DNA from: Aquarana catesbeiana
Lineage: Eukaryota > Chordata > Amphibia > Anura > Ranidae
Assembly (NCBI RefSeq): GCF_042186555.1
Contig: NC_133330.1
Location: 344,937,165-345,001,164 of the forward strand
DNA length: 64,000 nucleotides
Reading direction: 5' to 3'
Part shown: piece after piece, positions 10,503 to 22,847 of the stretch
How the letters are laid out: each line of letters opens with the position of its first letter
Position numbering within the stretch: the stretch's first letter is position 1
Position numbers and translations under genes: made by a program
The notes under the pieces: model-generated
Databases searched by the model: none
What the model was told of the DNA's origin: nothing
Seen by the model: the letters and a program-made list of their open reading frames with translations, nothing else

Positions 10503-11750
10503 ACCCTTTACTTCTGTGCATGTGTTGGCTTGGCTACTCTATACATTTTTTGGTGCCGGGGGGGGAGGGGGGGGGGGTTGGAGCTCCTCTTTAAGTGCTC
10601 AATAACGTGTAATGTGTGCTGATTTTTTACTAAAGATCGCAGAGATCATTTCCTCTGTACAGAGCTCTGTGTTGATTGTCAACACAGGGCTCTGAGCTGT
10701 GATTGGATGCAGCCTGATAGGCAGGCCCCCGGCCCTGAGAAAGGCTGTGCAGCCGTCACTGGACGGGGAAGTGGTTGCAAAGAGGCTGCAGGAGATCAGC
10801 CGCGTTGAAAAAAATATTTTAATTAAATGGTAATTGTTTATGATAGACAGAGCACAGAGAAAACTATCCGCCGTTTAGTTGGAGTTCCCCCATTGACTTC
10901 ATTCTAATGGCGGCGGTGGGCGGCGGTGGGGGGGGGACGCGGTGGTCACGTACTGTCAGCGGAGAGGCTCAGCACTCTTCAGGAGGAGAAGCCACAAACT
11001 CGCAGAACGGGTTCCTCCTCCACCAATCTCTTACATCACTGCAAATTAAGATTCCAAAAGCTGTGATTCATCGCCCTCCGATCGCTTGGCTTTTGTGTCG
11101 CCGTTTATTCCTCTTCTCATTCTTTTTATTGTGACAGGAGGCTGAAAAGAAAAAAAAAAAGAAAAAATCTCATAAAAATTTCTTCCCGGACTGACCACCG
11201 ATCGTCCCATGGGCGTGGCCGCGCTCGGTTGACGCATCAGAATTGGTGGACCCTCCATAATGAGGTGCCCCCCCTCTCCTCGGGGCCCCGGGCCCCCCCG
11301 CCCCGGTCGGTGCACACCTTTGCTTCCTTCTAGTGACAGCGCCGTGATTGACAGGCCGGTGTCGTGCCGACAGGAGCCGCTCCCATCGCTGAGCCAATGG
11401 AGGCGCGGATCGGAGAGGTGACACACGCGCTCCGGCACACACGTGGGAGGAACGGCGAGTTCTTGTTTTTCGTGACTGCCGTCTCCTTAAGCCGTTTGAT
11501 CTCACGCCACAAATTGCTGGCACCCTCCAACGCACACAGCAAAGATGAAAGGCTGGGCCCACAGGTTACGACAAGCCGACCTGGCAAGACCGGAGACTCT
11601 GGAAAAGGCCCGTGCCATGGCGGCCCAGAAAACACCACTATTCCTGCCCCCCCCCCGATCGGTGCCGCAGCAAGAATTACCAAGACAATTTTCAGTTTTT
11701 TTTAAATCTACTTAATGAAGATCTTCCAACATTTCTGAATTGTTTTGCAT
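10503..11750. other. GC-rich segment, CpG-rich near 10890-11660; no gene called
   Basis: Poly-G tracts occur near 10560-10578. From about 10890 to 11660 CpG dinucleotides are frequent, and GAGCCAATGG (a CCAAT motif) occurs near 11391. Frames of 75-130 codons open on both strands but match nothing known to me. This could be a decayed or real CpG island; no exon evidence accompanies it. Confidence 0.3.
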
Positions 11751-12045
11751 TATTAATAATATTTTAATTTTAAAAAAAAATTACATTACACAATAATAAA
11801 AATATAAATACTACTACTACTAACAATATAAAAATTATAAATAAAAATGTAAGTAAATAAATAAATAATAATAATATAAATATCACTACTACTACTAATA
11901 AAAACAAAATCCATAATAATATTGATAATAAATATAAAAATAATAATAATAATAAATATAATATAATAAAAATAAATACAAAATATAAATAATAATAATC
12001 ATCTTCATAATAATACTGTAAATTGAAAATAAGTAACAGTGCTTG

Positions 12046-12113
<68 letters not shown>
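11751..12113. repeat. AT-rich microsatellites (AAT)n and (TA)n
   Basis: Interrupted AAT/CTA triplet runs, then an uninterrupted TA tract at about 12050-12112. Confidence 0.9.
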
Positions 12114-12116
<3 letters not shown>

Positions 12117-12121
12117 AAATC

Positions 12122-12265
12122 TCCCTTTAGATTGTAAGCTCCATGAGCAGGGCCCTCCTATTCCTTCTTATTGAACTGTATTGTAATCGCACTGTCCTTA
12201 TTTTATTGTATATCGCTGGGTAAACTGTTGGCGCTATATAAATCCCATATAATCATAATAAACCT
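12122..12265 (+). repeat. Interspersed repeat C (SINE-like) with AT-rich tail
   Basis: Contains AGATTGTAAGCTCCATGAGC, AGGGCCCTCC, then CTGTTGGCGCTATATAAATC and an AT-rich tail. Other copies: 56117-56280 (+), 40346-40465 (-) and 41560-41645 (+, partial). The fixed end followed by AAT repeats suggests retroposition, though no promoter box is obvious. Confidence 0.8.
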
Positions 12266-12321
12266 ACAATGAATCTTATCCAACCTAATATATACAGTCA
12301 AAACAACAACAGTGTAACGTT

Positions 12322-12517
12322 CATCAGAATATATATACAATCAAGTGTATGAACAAAAAAGTGACATAAATATATAAAAGTGAAAAGTGCTTATGTCATA
12401 ATATACAATATAATAATATGTAACACTATAAATACTACTACTACTTCTACTACTGATGAATAATAATAAAAATAATATTAATAGTGATACAAATGTAAAA
12501 ATAGAAATATTATTATT

Positions 12518-12552
<35 letters not shown>

Positions 12553-12570
12553 ATATAATAATAATAGAAA
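12322..12570. repeat. Interspersed repeat, copy 2 of the 9765-10005 unit
   Basis: Same order of blocks as copy 1, with about 90% similarity by eye, and again ending in (AAT)n. AAT-rich sequence continues to about 12685. Confidence 0.8.
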
Positions 12571-12773
12571 TATTATGAAAACTACTACTACTTCTGGCAA
12601 TAATAACAATAATAATAATATTAATAAAAATAAATAATATAAATAATAATAAAAAATAAATATTATTATTATTCTTTAACAAAATAAATAAAGACAACAG
12701 TGAAACAGAGATGTGTGCTCCATCTAAGCTGCTGGATTTATGCAGTGCATACTTATGTGATCGCCCACAGCTA

Positions 12774-13030
12774 CATAGTTACATAGTTACATAGTAGGTG
12801 AGGTTGAAAAAAGACACAAGTCCATCAAGTCCAACCTATGTGTGTGATTATGTGTCAGTATTACATTACATATCCCTGTATATTGCGGTCGTTCAGGTGA
12901 TTATCTAATAGTTTCTTGAAGCTATCAATGCTCCCCACTGAGACCACCGCCTGTGGAAGGGAATTCCACATCCTTGCCGCTCTTACAGTAAAGAACCCTC
13001 TACGTAGTTTAAGGTTAAACCTCTATACTT
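12774..13030 (+). repeat. Interspersed repeat D, common frog family
   Basis: Starts TACATAGTTACATAGTAGGT, then GAGGTTGAAAAAAGACAC, ACAAGTCCATCAAGTCCAAC and GAAGGGAATTCCACATCC, up to AAGAACCCTCTACGTAG. A related shorter copy starts at 48682. I know this family as very abundant in frogs; its mobilising machinery is not clear from the sequence. Confidence 0.8.
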
Positions 13031-13409
13031 ATTGTCGGTACACGGCCCGGGGCCCCTGTGAGGTTATCTCTGGATTCTGGCTACATAAAGGTAAGTTCAG
13101 TGAATGGATTGTTGTGTTTATCGTGTAAAATTAGAGGTTCACGGATAATAAATCCTCCCTCCACCTCCGGCCTACCCTTCAGTCTTGCACAGGTGTACTG
13201 GCGGTCCGGCTCCCACCCTGGACTGAAATGGCGTCCTCTGATTTCACTGCACACTGTGAGGTTTGGAACGCACCGTGGAGCGTAGCGTTGGCGTGATGAT
13301 GTCACCGGAAGGGCAGCAACGTGTTTCCAAGCATGCACAATGCCATAATTGGGCATTGATCCCACACGTGGCTTTGTAGTCCTGAGGTTATCGGTGTCTG
13401 TGTGGACAC
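13031..13409. other. No gene seen
   Basis: Mixed-composition sequence with no recognised repeat or domain. Minus-strand frames crossing it are extensions of open frames in the neighbouring 20-bp array. Confidence 0.4.
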
Positions 13410-14735
13410 AATGGACAGAGAAGATGCACCATGGATGGGGAAGACGCAAAATGGGGATGATGCACAATAAATGGGAAAGATGCACAAGGGACGGAAAGAT
13501 GCACCGTGGATGGGAAAGCTGCACAATGGACAGAGAAGACACACAATGGATGGGGAATATGCACCATGGATGGGGAAGACACACAATGAATGGGGAAGAA
13601 GCATCATAGATGGGGAAGATGCACAATGGATGTGGAAGACGCACAATGGATGGGGAAGAAGCACCATGGATGGAGAAGACGCACCATGAATGTAGAATAA
13701 GCACCATGGATGGGGAAGAAGCACCATTGATGGAGAAGAAGCACCATGAATGAAGAAGAAGCACCATGGATGGGGAAGACACACAATGGATGGGGAAGAC
13801 ACACAATGGATGAGGAAGAAGCACTATGGATGGGGAAGATGCACAATGGATGGGGAAGAAGCACCATGGATGGTGAAGACGTGCAATGGATGGAGAAGAA
13901 GCACCAAGGATGTGGAAGATGCACAATGGATGGGGAAGAAACACAATGGATGGGGAAGAAGCACCATGGATGTGGAAGAGACACAATGGATGGGGAAGAC
14001 ACATAATGGATGGGGAAGAAGCACCATGGATGGGGAAGAAGCACCATGGATGGGGAAGATGCACCATGGATGGGGAAGAAGCACCATGGATGGGGAAGAT
14101 GCACCATGGATGGGGAAGAAGCACCATGGAGGGGGAAGATGCACAATGAATGGCAAAGAAGCACCATGGATGGGGAAGATGCACAATGAATGGCAAAGAA
14201 GCACCATGGAGGGGGAAGATGCACCATGGATGGGGAAGACACACAATTGATGGCAAAGAAGCACCATGGAGGGGGAAGATACACCATGGATGGGGAAGAT
14301 ACACCATGGATGGGGAAGACGCACAATGAATGGGGAAGAAGCACAATGGATGGGGAAGATACACCATGGATGGGGAAGATACACCATGGATGGGGAAGAT
14401 ACACCATGGATGGGGAAGACGCACAATGAATGGGGAAGAAGCACCATGGAGGGAGAAGATACACTATGGATGGGGAAGATACACCATGGATGGGGAAGAT
14501 ACACCATGGATGGGGAAGATACACCATGGATGGGGAAGATACACCATGGATGGGGAAGACGCACAATGAATGGGGAAGAAGCACCATGGAGGGGGAAGAT
14601 ACACTATGGATGGGGAAGATACACCATGGATGGGGAAGATACACCATGGATGGGGAAGACGCACAATGAATGGGGAAGAAGCACAATGGATGGAGAAGAT
14701 GCACAATAGATAAAGAAGATGCACAATGGACAGGG
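13410..14735. repeat. Minisatellite, 20-bp unit, about 66 copies
   Basis: Unit close to GCACCATGGATGGGGAAGAA with single-base variants (GAT/GAC/GAA endings, CAATGG for CATGG). The repetition keeps most frames open: S/P/H/C-rich on minus, GWGRST/MDGED on plus. Confidence 0.95.
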
Positions 14736-16169
14736 AAAGATTCTCCCCCCGCAGTAGATGGGGACAACGTCTCGGTATTTAGAAGGAAGTTATTTGTAGA
14801 CTTTCAGAAGAGAGAGAAGACTGCGCTGAAATCCCAGGTTTTACCACTAATGCGTCCTACAGACGGCGAGCCTGTCATAACAGGAAACTCGCCAAATAAG
14901 TGTCAGACTTTTTTTGACATGTCCATAAAGTTTCCTTGGTCGGCTCTGCTCGTGTTGTGGGCGCGGCCGCTCCTGTAATGCCGGTGTAGGTGGCGGGATT
15001 ATGGGATTAGACACTTTATGAGAAGCAGGTGGATTGTTCCGTATTCATCATTAACCATTGTATATCTGAGGCCTGGAATGCAGAGATTTCCGGTCTACAT
15101 AGAGAACAGAGACGGGGAGAATACGGCACAAGGACCGGCGAGGGAATCCGCGGTCCAGTCCTGGCTAAAAGATCAGCAATTTCCGGCCAGTGCCGGGTGC
15201 ATGGCGGGAGATTTATAACCGGCATGCCATACAGAGAGCCAGCCAGAACAATGATGTGCAGCTATGTAGACAGGAAGTAGGTAAAAGAGGCTGCAGGAGA
15301 TCAGCATCACTAATAATAGAAAAAGCATAAAAACAGTCATTTGAAAAAAAAAAATCTAAATTTGAATGATGTCCTTCCAAGATGGAGGCCATGGCAAGGC
15401 ATGTGTTGTGTTGTGGATGATCTCTGTTTAGGTTAGCACTTTTGCGAGCGCTGGAGCACACATGTGTGTTCCCAAGCATTCCCATGTAGGGCGGCCCTAC
15501 GTACAAGAAACACACAAAATCGCGCCGCACCGCACCACGTGGTGCTGAGGCACCATGCATTTTGGTGTGTGCGAAAAAAATGCATGCATTAGCAGACGCA
15601 TGGGGGGGCCCTTAGGAATTAATACTGTGCAGCCGCGGACCAGGTGATTCCACCAAAGCCGATCGCCCCTCCAGCAGCCACCGCACCCGGCGTCCGGGGG
15701 CCAAGGATAATCAGCAGGTGATTTCCACGAGGGTGGCGAGGCAGCCAGTGCCCTGAGCTGGGTGTCGGCGTTCTACAGTAAACAATTCTGTGACCCAATT
15801 TGTCTTGGCAGGAATAAAAATGAGGCGTCAGGTGACAGATGAAGCAATCAGATCATCGCCAACAAAGGAGACAATAATCCAACTAAATGGAAATTCACTC
15901 GCTGGGTCCGGCCTCAGACACCCTCGCGGTTCTGCCGTTTACCCGAAGGCAATCTCTGGTTTGCACATTTTTTTACACATTTGCTGTTCCATATTTTCAT
16001 GGCAAGATCCCTAATGGTGACAACAATGGCCCATGCCTACGTCATGTACTATGATATGGACACATTGGAAGCCCATGTGACGGGGTGACAATGCGGGAGA
16101 CAGGGACGGAGCGTTGTCACCCCATAACAGGATGTGCCTGAACAAGGACCTCCATGGCGGCATCTACAG
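14736..16169. other. No gene called; largely single-copy-looking sequence
   Basis: A plus frame leaving the array continues to about 14978 but matches nothing known. GC-rich stretches occur near 15500-15730. The segment 15780-16000 has no repeat features. No consensus splice pair bounding an open frame was found. Confidence 0.35.
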
Positions 16170-16240
16170 CAGGGGTCCTCAAACTTTTTAAACAGGGGGC
16201 CAGCTCACTGTCCCTCAGACTGTTGGTGGGGCCAGACTAT
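16170..16240 (+). mobile_element. hAT-like terminus preceding the 24-bp array
   Basis: CAGGGGTCCTCAAACTTTTT followed by AAACAGGGGGCCAG is a hAT/Charlie-type end, closely related to the right end of the complete element at 51754-53154. No matching right terminus was found after the array, so the element is truncated or its end is diverged. Confidence 0.6.
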
Positions 16241-16244
16241 ATTG

Positions 16245-17415
16245 CACATCAATGCATCCTGATCAGTGCCCATCAATGCAGCCTCACCAGTGCCCATCAA
16301 TGCAGCTTCACCAGTGCCCATCAATGCAAACTCACCAGTGCCCATCAATGCAGCCTCACCAGTACCCATCAATGCAAACTCACCAGTGCCCATCAACGCA
16401 GCCTCACCAGTGCCCATCAATGCAGCCTGATCAGTGCCCATCAAGTCAGCCTCACCAGTGCCCATCAATGCAGCCTGATCAGTGCCCATCAAGTCAGCCT
16501 CACCAGTGCCCATCAATGCAGCCTGATCAGTGCCCATCAAGTCAGCCTCACCAGTGCCCATCAATGCAGCCTGATCAGTGCCCATCAAGGCAGCCTCACC
16601 AGCGCCCATCAATGTAGCCTGATCAGTGCCCATCAAGGCAGCCTGATCAGTGCCCATCAATGCAGCCTCACCAGTGCCCATCAATGCAGCTTCACCAGTA
16701 CCCATCAATGCAAACTCACCAGTGCCCATCAATGCAGCCTCACCAGTACCCATCAATGCAAACTCACCAGTGCCCATCAACGCAGCCTCACCAGTGCCCA
16801 TCAAGGCAGCCTGATCAGTGCCCATCAAGGCAGCCTCACCAGCACCCATCAATGTAGCCTGATCAGTGCCCATCAAGGCAGCCTCACCAGTACCCATCAA
16901 TGCAAACTCACCAGTGCCCATCAATGCAGCCTCACCAGTACCCATCAATGCAAACTCACCAGTGCCCATCAATGCAGCCTCACCAGTACCCATCAATGCA
17001 AACTCACCAGTGCCCATCAACGCAGCCTCACCAGTGCCCATCAATGCAGCCTGATCAGTGCCCATCAAGGCAGCCTCACCAGTGCCCATCAATGCAGCCT
17101 GATCAGTGCCCATCAAGGCAGCCTCACCAGTACCCATCAATGCAAACTCACCAGTGCCCAGCAATGCAGCCTCACCAGTGCCCATTAATGCAGCCTCACC
17201 AGTGCCCATCAATGCAGCCTCACCAGTACCCATCATTGCAAACTCACCAGTGCCCATCAACGCAGCCTCACCAGTGCCCATCAATGCAGCCTGATCAGTG
17301 CCCATCAAGGCAGCCTCACCAGCGCCCATCAATGTAGCCTGATCAGTGCCCATCAATGCAGCCTCACCAGTGTCCATCAATGCAGCCTTACCAGTGTCCA
17401 TCAATGCAGCATGAT
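16245..17415. repeat. Minisatellite, 24-bp unit, about 49 copies
   Basis: Unit GCAGCCTCACCAGTGCCCAT plus CAAT, with variants CTGATCAGTG, CAAACTCACC and CAAGGCAGCC. The length is a multiple of three, so several frames stay open (344 codons on plus, 410 on minus) without being genes. Variant order suggests unequal duplication of multi-unit blocks. Confidence 0.95.
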
Positions 17416-18109
17416 CAGCTGCCCACTCACAGTACATTTACGGCAAGAGGGCAGCACAGCCAGGCCAGGCGATCTACCCATACCCCACATAGCAAATACA
17501 CACAGTGCTTGGTACCCGGCTGTATCATAAAATTGACCAATCACAGCAATCACATGATATTATGTAAGCAAACTGTCATGAATGGCTTTCGCAACATCAC
17601 AACAGTAAGCAAGCTATTCATTCATGAAGACCATTCATGACAGGTAAACATATTGCTTATGCCAGTGATCATCATTAGTATAAGCAATAACAGTGTAAAA
17701 AAAAAATCCCTGATCACCCCCCCCCCACCCCCAGAGTAGTACAGTGTCACAATGGTGACACCTGTAGACATTATGTAAAATAGAAAAAAATAGCAAAATA
17801 AAAGAAAAAAAAATGTTAAAAAAATTAATAAAAAATGTTTTATTTATTTTTTTTACATACTGTCACCAGTAAGTATCTGATCACGACCACGCCAGTCATA
17901 TTATCACACTGTACTGCACTGGTGACAGGATGTAGAAAAAAAAACTGAGAGGAAAAAAAACTTTTATTAAATGTCTTTATTTTCCAAAAAATTGTGCCAT
18001 GCCTCTTACTAAATACCTCGGATTGTCTACTTTCTAAAAAAAAAAGTTTTTATTCTAAACAGAAACAAAGAAAAAAGTGTGTTTCTTTTCAAAATGTTCT
18101 GTCATTTTT
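17416..18109. other. AT-rich repeat-like sequence, no gene
   Basis: Contains poly-C near 17718 and many A/T homopolymers. TGTCACCAGTAAG and CACTGGTGACAG (about 17871-17930) form a loose inverted pair. Confidence 0.4.
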
Positions 18110-18215
18110 CGTTTAAGTAATAAAAAAAAGTCAAATACCACCAAAAGAAAGCTCTATTTGTGTGAAAAAAATTATATAAATGTAATTTTGGGTACAGCGT
18201 TTCACTAAAGCCCCC
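18110..18215. repeat. Interspersed repeat B fragment
   Basis: TCAAATACCACCAAAAGAAA and GCTCTATTTGTGTGAAAAA, followed by GTACAGCGTTTCAC, match the right half of repeat B. Confidence 0.65.
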
Positions 18216-18877
18216 CCAACGTGACTCTTAAAAAAATTCTAAAAAATAATATTGTAAAAAATAATTGTAAAAAAAAAATGTAAAAAAATACAAATAAAAA
18301 ATAAAATTGTAAAAAAATAAAAATAAAAAAATAATACAAAAATTTATAAAAATAAAAAACGACTGACACCGTCCATTGCCCTACTGACACCAATCTCTGC
18401 TCTGCTCACACCCTCCACTGCTCTGTTGATATACACACGTGTGTGTTCGTGCTCTGGGGTGCACACCCTAATTCAATAAGCTGCACACACCCATGATGTA
18501 CAGTATCTATACTGAGATACACCACTGGTTGCAGGGCACTGGCGGGCACCGGCTCTCTAAGGACCAGGACCCCCCGAGGAGGAAGCCACCACTTTAAATA
18601 CTGCAGTCAGAGGTCTGGCTATCCAAGCACCTATTTAGCTCAGCCCTTCCCCGAACCTCCGAGCAAGCAAAGCCACGCTGTGATTGGCCGGGCAATCTTC
18701 TGGGACCTGTGACGTGTCCGAGAAGATTGCACGAAGAGAGGGGGGGGAGAGGTTAACCCTCTTTTCCGGCGCCGCAAGGCCCTGGGAGGAAGCGGGTGCC
18801 TCTAAAAAGAGTTTATCCGCCCCCCCCCCCAAAAAAAATTACAAGCCAAATGTGGCATGTCAGGGGGGTCACCATCA
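18216..18877. other. No gene seen
   Basis: A-rich stretches to about 18360, then mixed sequence with a poly-C/poly-A tract near 18821-18838. Nothing recognised. Confidence 0.4.
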
Positions 18878-18920
18878 CTTAAAGCAGAAGTTCCATTTTT
18901 GGGTGGAACTCCGCTTTAAG
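18878..18920. repeat. Small palindrome flanked by TTAA
   Basis: CTTAAAGCAGAAGTTCCA and TGGAACTCCGCTTTAAG are inverted copies around a 7-8 base loop, with TTAA at each edge. It looks like a minimal TTAA-type MITE. Confidence 0.6.
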
Positions 18921-19560
18921 GACCAGGCCTATTTTTGAAACTACAAGTTAAAATCAGTTTGTTTGTTTTTTTCCACAAAAAAAAAAATTGTCCCTTTAAG
19001 GAGGGCGGAAGTGGCGCTTGGTCCTCCAAGGGCATAAAGTCAAGTGGGGGGCCATCTTGCCCTCACTCGACTTCCGCTGCGGAGACCACTTTTATCCTAA
19101 AGCGGACCGCCCGCCGTGAATAAAAATATCAGGGTTATGACAGCAGGGCTGTCTTACTGAGCGGGCACCCCTGGGCACTGACCAGGGGCCCCAGGTTCTC
19201 CGGGGGCCCCATCAGAGCCAGACAAATAGAAGTAAAAGTGGGGAAATGGAGTCAGGCTTAGTGGGCACAGGCAGTCCAGCGGGCAGAGCCGCCATCAAGG
19301 GGGAACAGAGCCCATAGTAAAGGGCACGAGCATCTAGAAGGTCCCGGCTGTCTGGCGGGGATGGGAGAAGGCAGGGGCGGGTGCAGAGAGCTCTTTGGCT
19401 GCGCTGGCTTTCGGAATGTTTATTGAGCTGACATCGGGCTTTTTGCTGCCCCCTCTGGTAAATTCCTGCATGTGCACCCCTCGTGTGTCCTGCACAAGAG
19501 CTGGGACAAGGAACACCACCTAACAAGTAAGGACTGTTCTACAGGTGAGGGGGGGGGGGG

Positions 19561-19765
19561 GGTCTGTGTATGTGTATGTGTGTGTCTGTGTACATGTGTG
19601 TGTGTGTATATCTGTGTACATGTGTGTGTGTATATCTGTGTACATGTGTGTGTGTGTACGTGTGTGTGTGTGCCTGTGTGCATGTGTGTCTGTGTACATA
19701 TGTGTGTGTGTGTACATGTGTGTGTGTCTGTGTATGTGTATGTGTGTGTGTCATATATACACATG
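19561..19765. repeat. (GT)n-rich microsatellite
   Basis: GTGTGT runs interspersed with TGTACATGTG and TATATCTGTG, directly preceding the large minisatellite. Confidence 0.9.
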
Positions 19766-19769
19766 TGAG

Positions 19770-22640
19770 GGGGGCTGCGAACGTACAGGTATGAGGGGGG
19801 GCTGAGAGTGTACAGGTGTGAGGGGTAGCTGAGAGTGTACAGGTGTGAGGGGGCTGAGAGCGTACAGGTGTGAGGGGGGGCTGTGAATGTACAGGTGTGA
19901 GGGGGCTGAGAGCGTACAAGTGTGAGGGGGGCTGAGAGCGTACAGGTGTGAGGGGGGCTGTGATTGTACAGGTGTGAGGGGGGCTGAGAGTGTACAGGTG
20001 TGAAGGAGAGCTGAGAGCGTACAGGTGTGAGGGGGCTGCGAGCGTACAGGTGTGAGGGGGCTGAGAGTGTACAGGTGTGAAGGGGGGCTGACAGCGTACA
20101 GGTGTGAAGGGGGCTGAGAAAGTACAGGTGTAAGGGGGGCTTAAGGCATACAGGTGTGAGGGGGGCTGAAAGCGTACAGGTGTGAGGGGGACTGAAAGCT
20201 TACAGGTGTGAGGGGGGCTGAGAGCGTACAGGTGTGAGGGGGGCTGAGAGCGTACAGGTGTGAGGGGGGCTGAGAGCGTACAGATGTGAGAGGGGCTATG
20301 AATGTACAGGTGTGAGGGGGCTGTGAATGTACAGGTGTGAGGGGGGCTGCAAGCATACAGGTGTGAAGGGGGGCTGAGAGCATACAGGTGTGAAGGGGGG
20401 CTGAGAGCATACAGATGTGAAGGAGGGCTTAGAGCGTATAGGTGTGAAGGGGGGCTGAGAGCGTACAGGTGTGAAGGAGGGCTGAGAGCGTATAGGTGTG
20501 AAGGGCGGCTGAGAGTGTACAGGTGTGAAGGAGAGCTGAGAGCATACAGGTGTGAGGGGGCTGCGAGCGTACAGGTGTGAAGGGGGGCTGACAGCGTACA
20601 GGTGTGAAGGGGGGCTGAGAGCATACAGGTTGAGGGTGCTGAGAAAGTACAGGTGTAAGGGGGGCTTAAGGCATACAGGTGTGAGGGGGGCTGAAAGCTT
20701 ACAGGTGTGAGGGGGGCTGAGAGCGTACAGGTGTGAGAGGGGCTGTGAATGTACAGGTGTGAGAGGGGCTGTGAATGTACAGGTGTGAGGGGGGCTGCGA
20801 GCGTACAGGTGTGAAGGGGGGCTGAGAGCGTACAGGTGTGAAGGGGGGCTGAGAGCGTATAGGTGTGAAGGGCGGCTGAGAGTGTACAGGTTTGAAGGAG
20901 AGCTGAGAGCATACAGGTGTGAAGGAGAGCTGAGAGCGTACAGGTGTGAGGGGGCTGCGAGCGTACAGGTGTGAGGGGGCTGAGAGTGTACAGGTGTGAA
21001 GGGGGGCTGACAGCGTACAGGTGTGAAGGGGGGCTGAGAGCATACAGGTGTGAGGACGCTGAGAAAGTACAGGTGTAAGGGGGGCTTAAGGCATACAGGT
21101 GTGAGGGGGGCTGAAAGCTTACAGGTGTGAGGGGGGCTGAGAGCGTACAGGTGTGAGGGGGGCTGAGAGCGTACAGGTGTGAGAGGGGCTGTGAATGTAC
21201 AGGTGTGAGAGGGGCTGTGAATGTACAAGTGTGAGGGGGCTGTGAATGTACAGGTGTGAGGGGGGCTGCGAGCGTACAGGTGTGAAGGGGGGCTGAGAGC
21301 GTACAGGTGTGAAAGGGGGCTGAGAGCGTACAGGTGTGAGGGGGCTGAGAGTGTACAGGTGTGAGGGGGGCTGAGAGCGTACAGGTGTGAGGGGGCTGAG
21401 AGTGTACAGGTGTGAGGGGGCTGGGAGCGTACAGGTGTGAAGGGGGGCTGAGAGTGTACAGGTGTGAGGGGGGCTGAGAGCGTACAGGTGTAAGGGGAGC
21501 TGAGAGTGTACAGGTGTGAAGGGGGGCTGAGAGCGTATAGGTGTGAAGGGCGGCTGAGAGTGTACAGGTGTGAAGGAGAGCTGAGAGCATACAGGTGTGA
21601 AGGAGAGCTGAGAGCGTACAGGTGTGAGGGGGCTGCGAGCGTACAGGTGTGAGGGGGCTGAGAGTGTACAGGTGTGAAGGGGGGCTGACAGCGTACAGGT
21701 GTGAAGGGGGGCTGAGAGCATACAGGTGTGAGGACGCTGAGAAAGTACAGGTGTAAGGGGGGCTTAAGGCATACAGGTGTGAGGGGGGCTGAAAGCTTAC
21801 AGGTGTGAGGGGGGCTGAGAGCGTACAGGTGTGAGGGGGGCTGAGAGCGTACAGGTGTGAGAGGGGCTGTGAATGTACAGGTGTGAGAGGGGCTGTGAAT
21901 GTACAAGTGTGAGGGGGCTGTGAATGTACAGGTGTGAGGGGGGCTGCGAGCGTACAGGTGTGAAGGGGGGCTGAGAGCGTACAGGTGTGAAAGGGGGCTG
22001 AGAGCGTACAGGTGTGAGGGGGCTGAGAGTGTACAGGTGTGAGGGGGGCTGAGAGCGTACAGGTGTGAGGGGGCTGAGAGTGTACAGGTGTGAGGGGGCT
22101 GGGAGCGTACAGGTGTGAAGGGGGGCTGAGAGTGTACAGGTGTGAGGGGGGCTGAGAGCGTACAGGTGTAAGGGGAGCTGAGAGTGTACAGGTGTGAGGG
22201 GGCTGAGAGCGTACAGGTGTGAGGGGGCTGAGAGTGTACAGGTGTGAGGGGGCTGAGAGTGTACAGGTGTGAGGGGGCTGAGAGTGTACAGGTGTGAGGG
22301 AGGCTGAGAGTGTACAGGTGTGAGGGGGCTGAGAGCGTACAGGTGTGAGGGGGGCTGAGAGCGTACAGGTGTGAGGGGGCTGAGAGTGTACAGGTGTGAG
22401 GGGGCTGAGAGTGTACAGGTGTGAGGGGGTTGAGAGTGTACAGGTGTGAGGGGGGCTGAGAGCGTACAGGTGTGAGGGGGCTGAGAGTGTACAGGTGTGA
22501 GGGGGCTGGGAGCGTACAGGTGTGAAGGGGGGCTGAGAGTGTACAGGTGTGAGGGGGGCTGAGAGCATACAGGTGTGAGGGGGGCTGAGAGTGTACAGGT
22601 GTGAGGGAGGCTGAGAGCGTACAGGTGTGAGGGGGCCGAG
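19770..22640. repeat. Large minisatellite, 25-26-bp unit, ~110 copies, higher-order structure
   Basis: Unit GTACAGGTGTGAGGGGGGCT plus GAGAGC with many variants. A minus frame of 1051 codons (LTPVHSQPP/SHLYALSPP) exists only because of the repeat. The block 21071-21517 recurs nearly unchanged at 21748-22194, a 677-bp shift. Related landmark units (GTGTAAGGGGGGCTTAAGGC) also occur near 20126 and 20651. Confidence 0.95.
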
Positions 22641-22654
22641 AAAGTACAGCTCTC

Positions 22655-22750
22655 TCAGGGATTTTTTATACCAAAGACATGTAGCAGAATACATTTTGGC
22701 CTACATTTATGAAGACATGTTTCATAGCAGAAAGTAGAAAATATTGTACT
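22655..22750. repeat. Interspersed repeat B fragment
   Basis: GGGATTTTTTATACCAAAGA, GTAGCAGAATAC and TAGCAGAAAGTAGAAAATAT match the centre of repeat B. It sits between the array and the right hAT-like terminus. Confidence 0.55.
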
Positions 22751-22847
22751 TTAATTCTTAGGAGTAGGTGCGTAAATTGGACGGGGTTGTAGGGGCCCCA
22801 TAGCATTACTTTGCCCAGGGGCCCATGATGCTATTAAGATGGCCCTG

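Larger units (their letters stand above)
19144..22847. mobile_element. Probable hAT-like element holding a 2.9-kb minisatellite
   Basis: Left end CAGGGCTGTCTTACTG and right end (other strand) CAGGGCCATCTTAATAG are related termini, each followed by a CCCTGGGCA block. Flanks are TATGACAG on the left and TATGTTCA on the right, only a weak duplication. The interior is almost entirely the GT-rich tract and the 25-26-bp array, with no transposase. An alternative is two unrelated fragments either side of an array. Confidence 0.45.

Noticed and set aside
11330..11705. Open frames of 113-130 codons in the CpG-rich segment
   Set aside because: Both strands are open because stop codons are rare in GC-rich DNA. 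No domain or splice sites support either.
13081..14767. Long minus frames of 447 and 387 codons (SSPSMVYLPHPWCIFPIHG)
   Set aside because: Product of the 20-bp array GCACCATGGATGGGGAAGAA; several frames are open at once and both strands are affected.
16154..17437. 344-codon plus and 410-codon minus frames
   Set aside because: The 24-bp unit is a multiple of three, so frames remain open by arithmetic. Only repeated residues are encoded.
16170..18000. Right terminus of the hAT-like element starting at 16170
   Set aside because: No reverse complement of CAGGGGTCCTCAAACTTTTT was found after the array; only the left end is annotated.
19539..22694. 1051-codon minus open frame (HTCTLSAPLTPVHSQPP-like)
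   Set aside because: It coincides with the 25-26-bp minisatellite, opens in more than one frame, and has no non-repeat domain or splice evidence.
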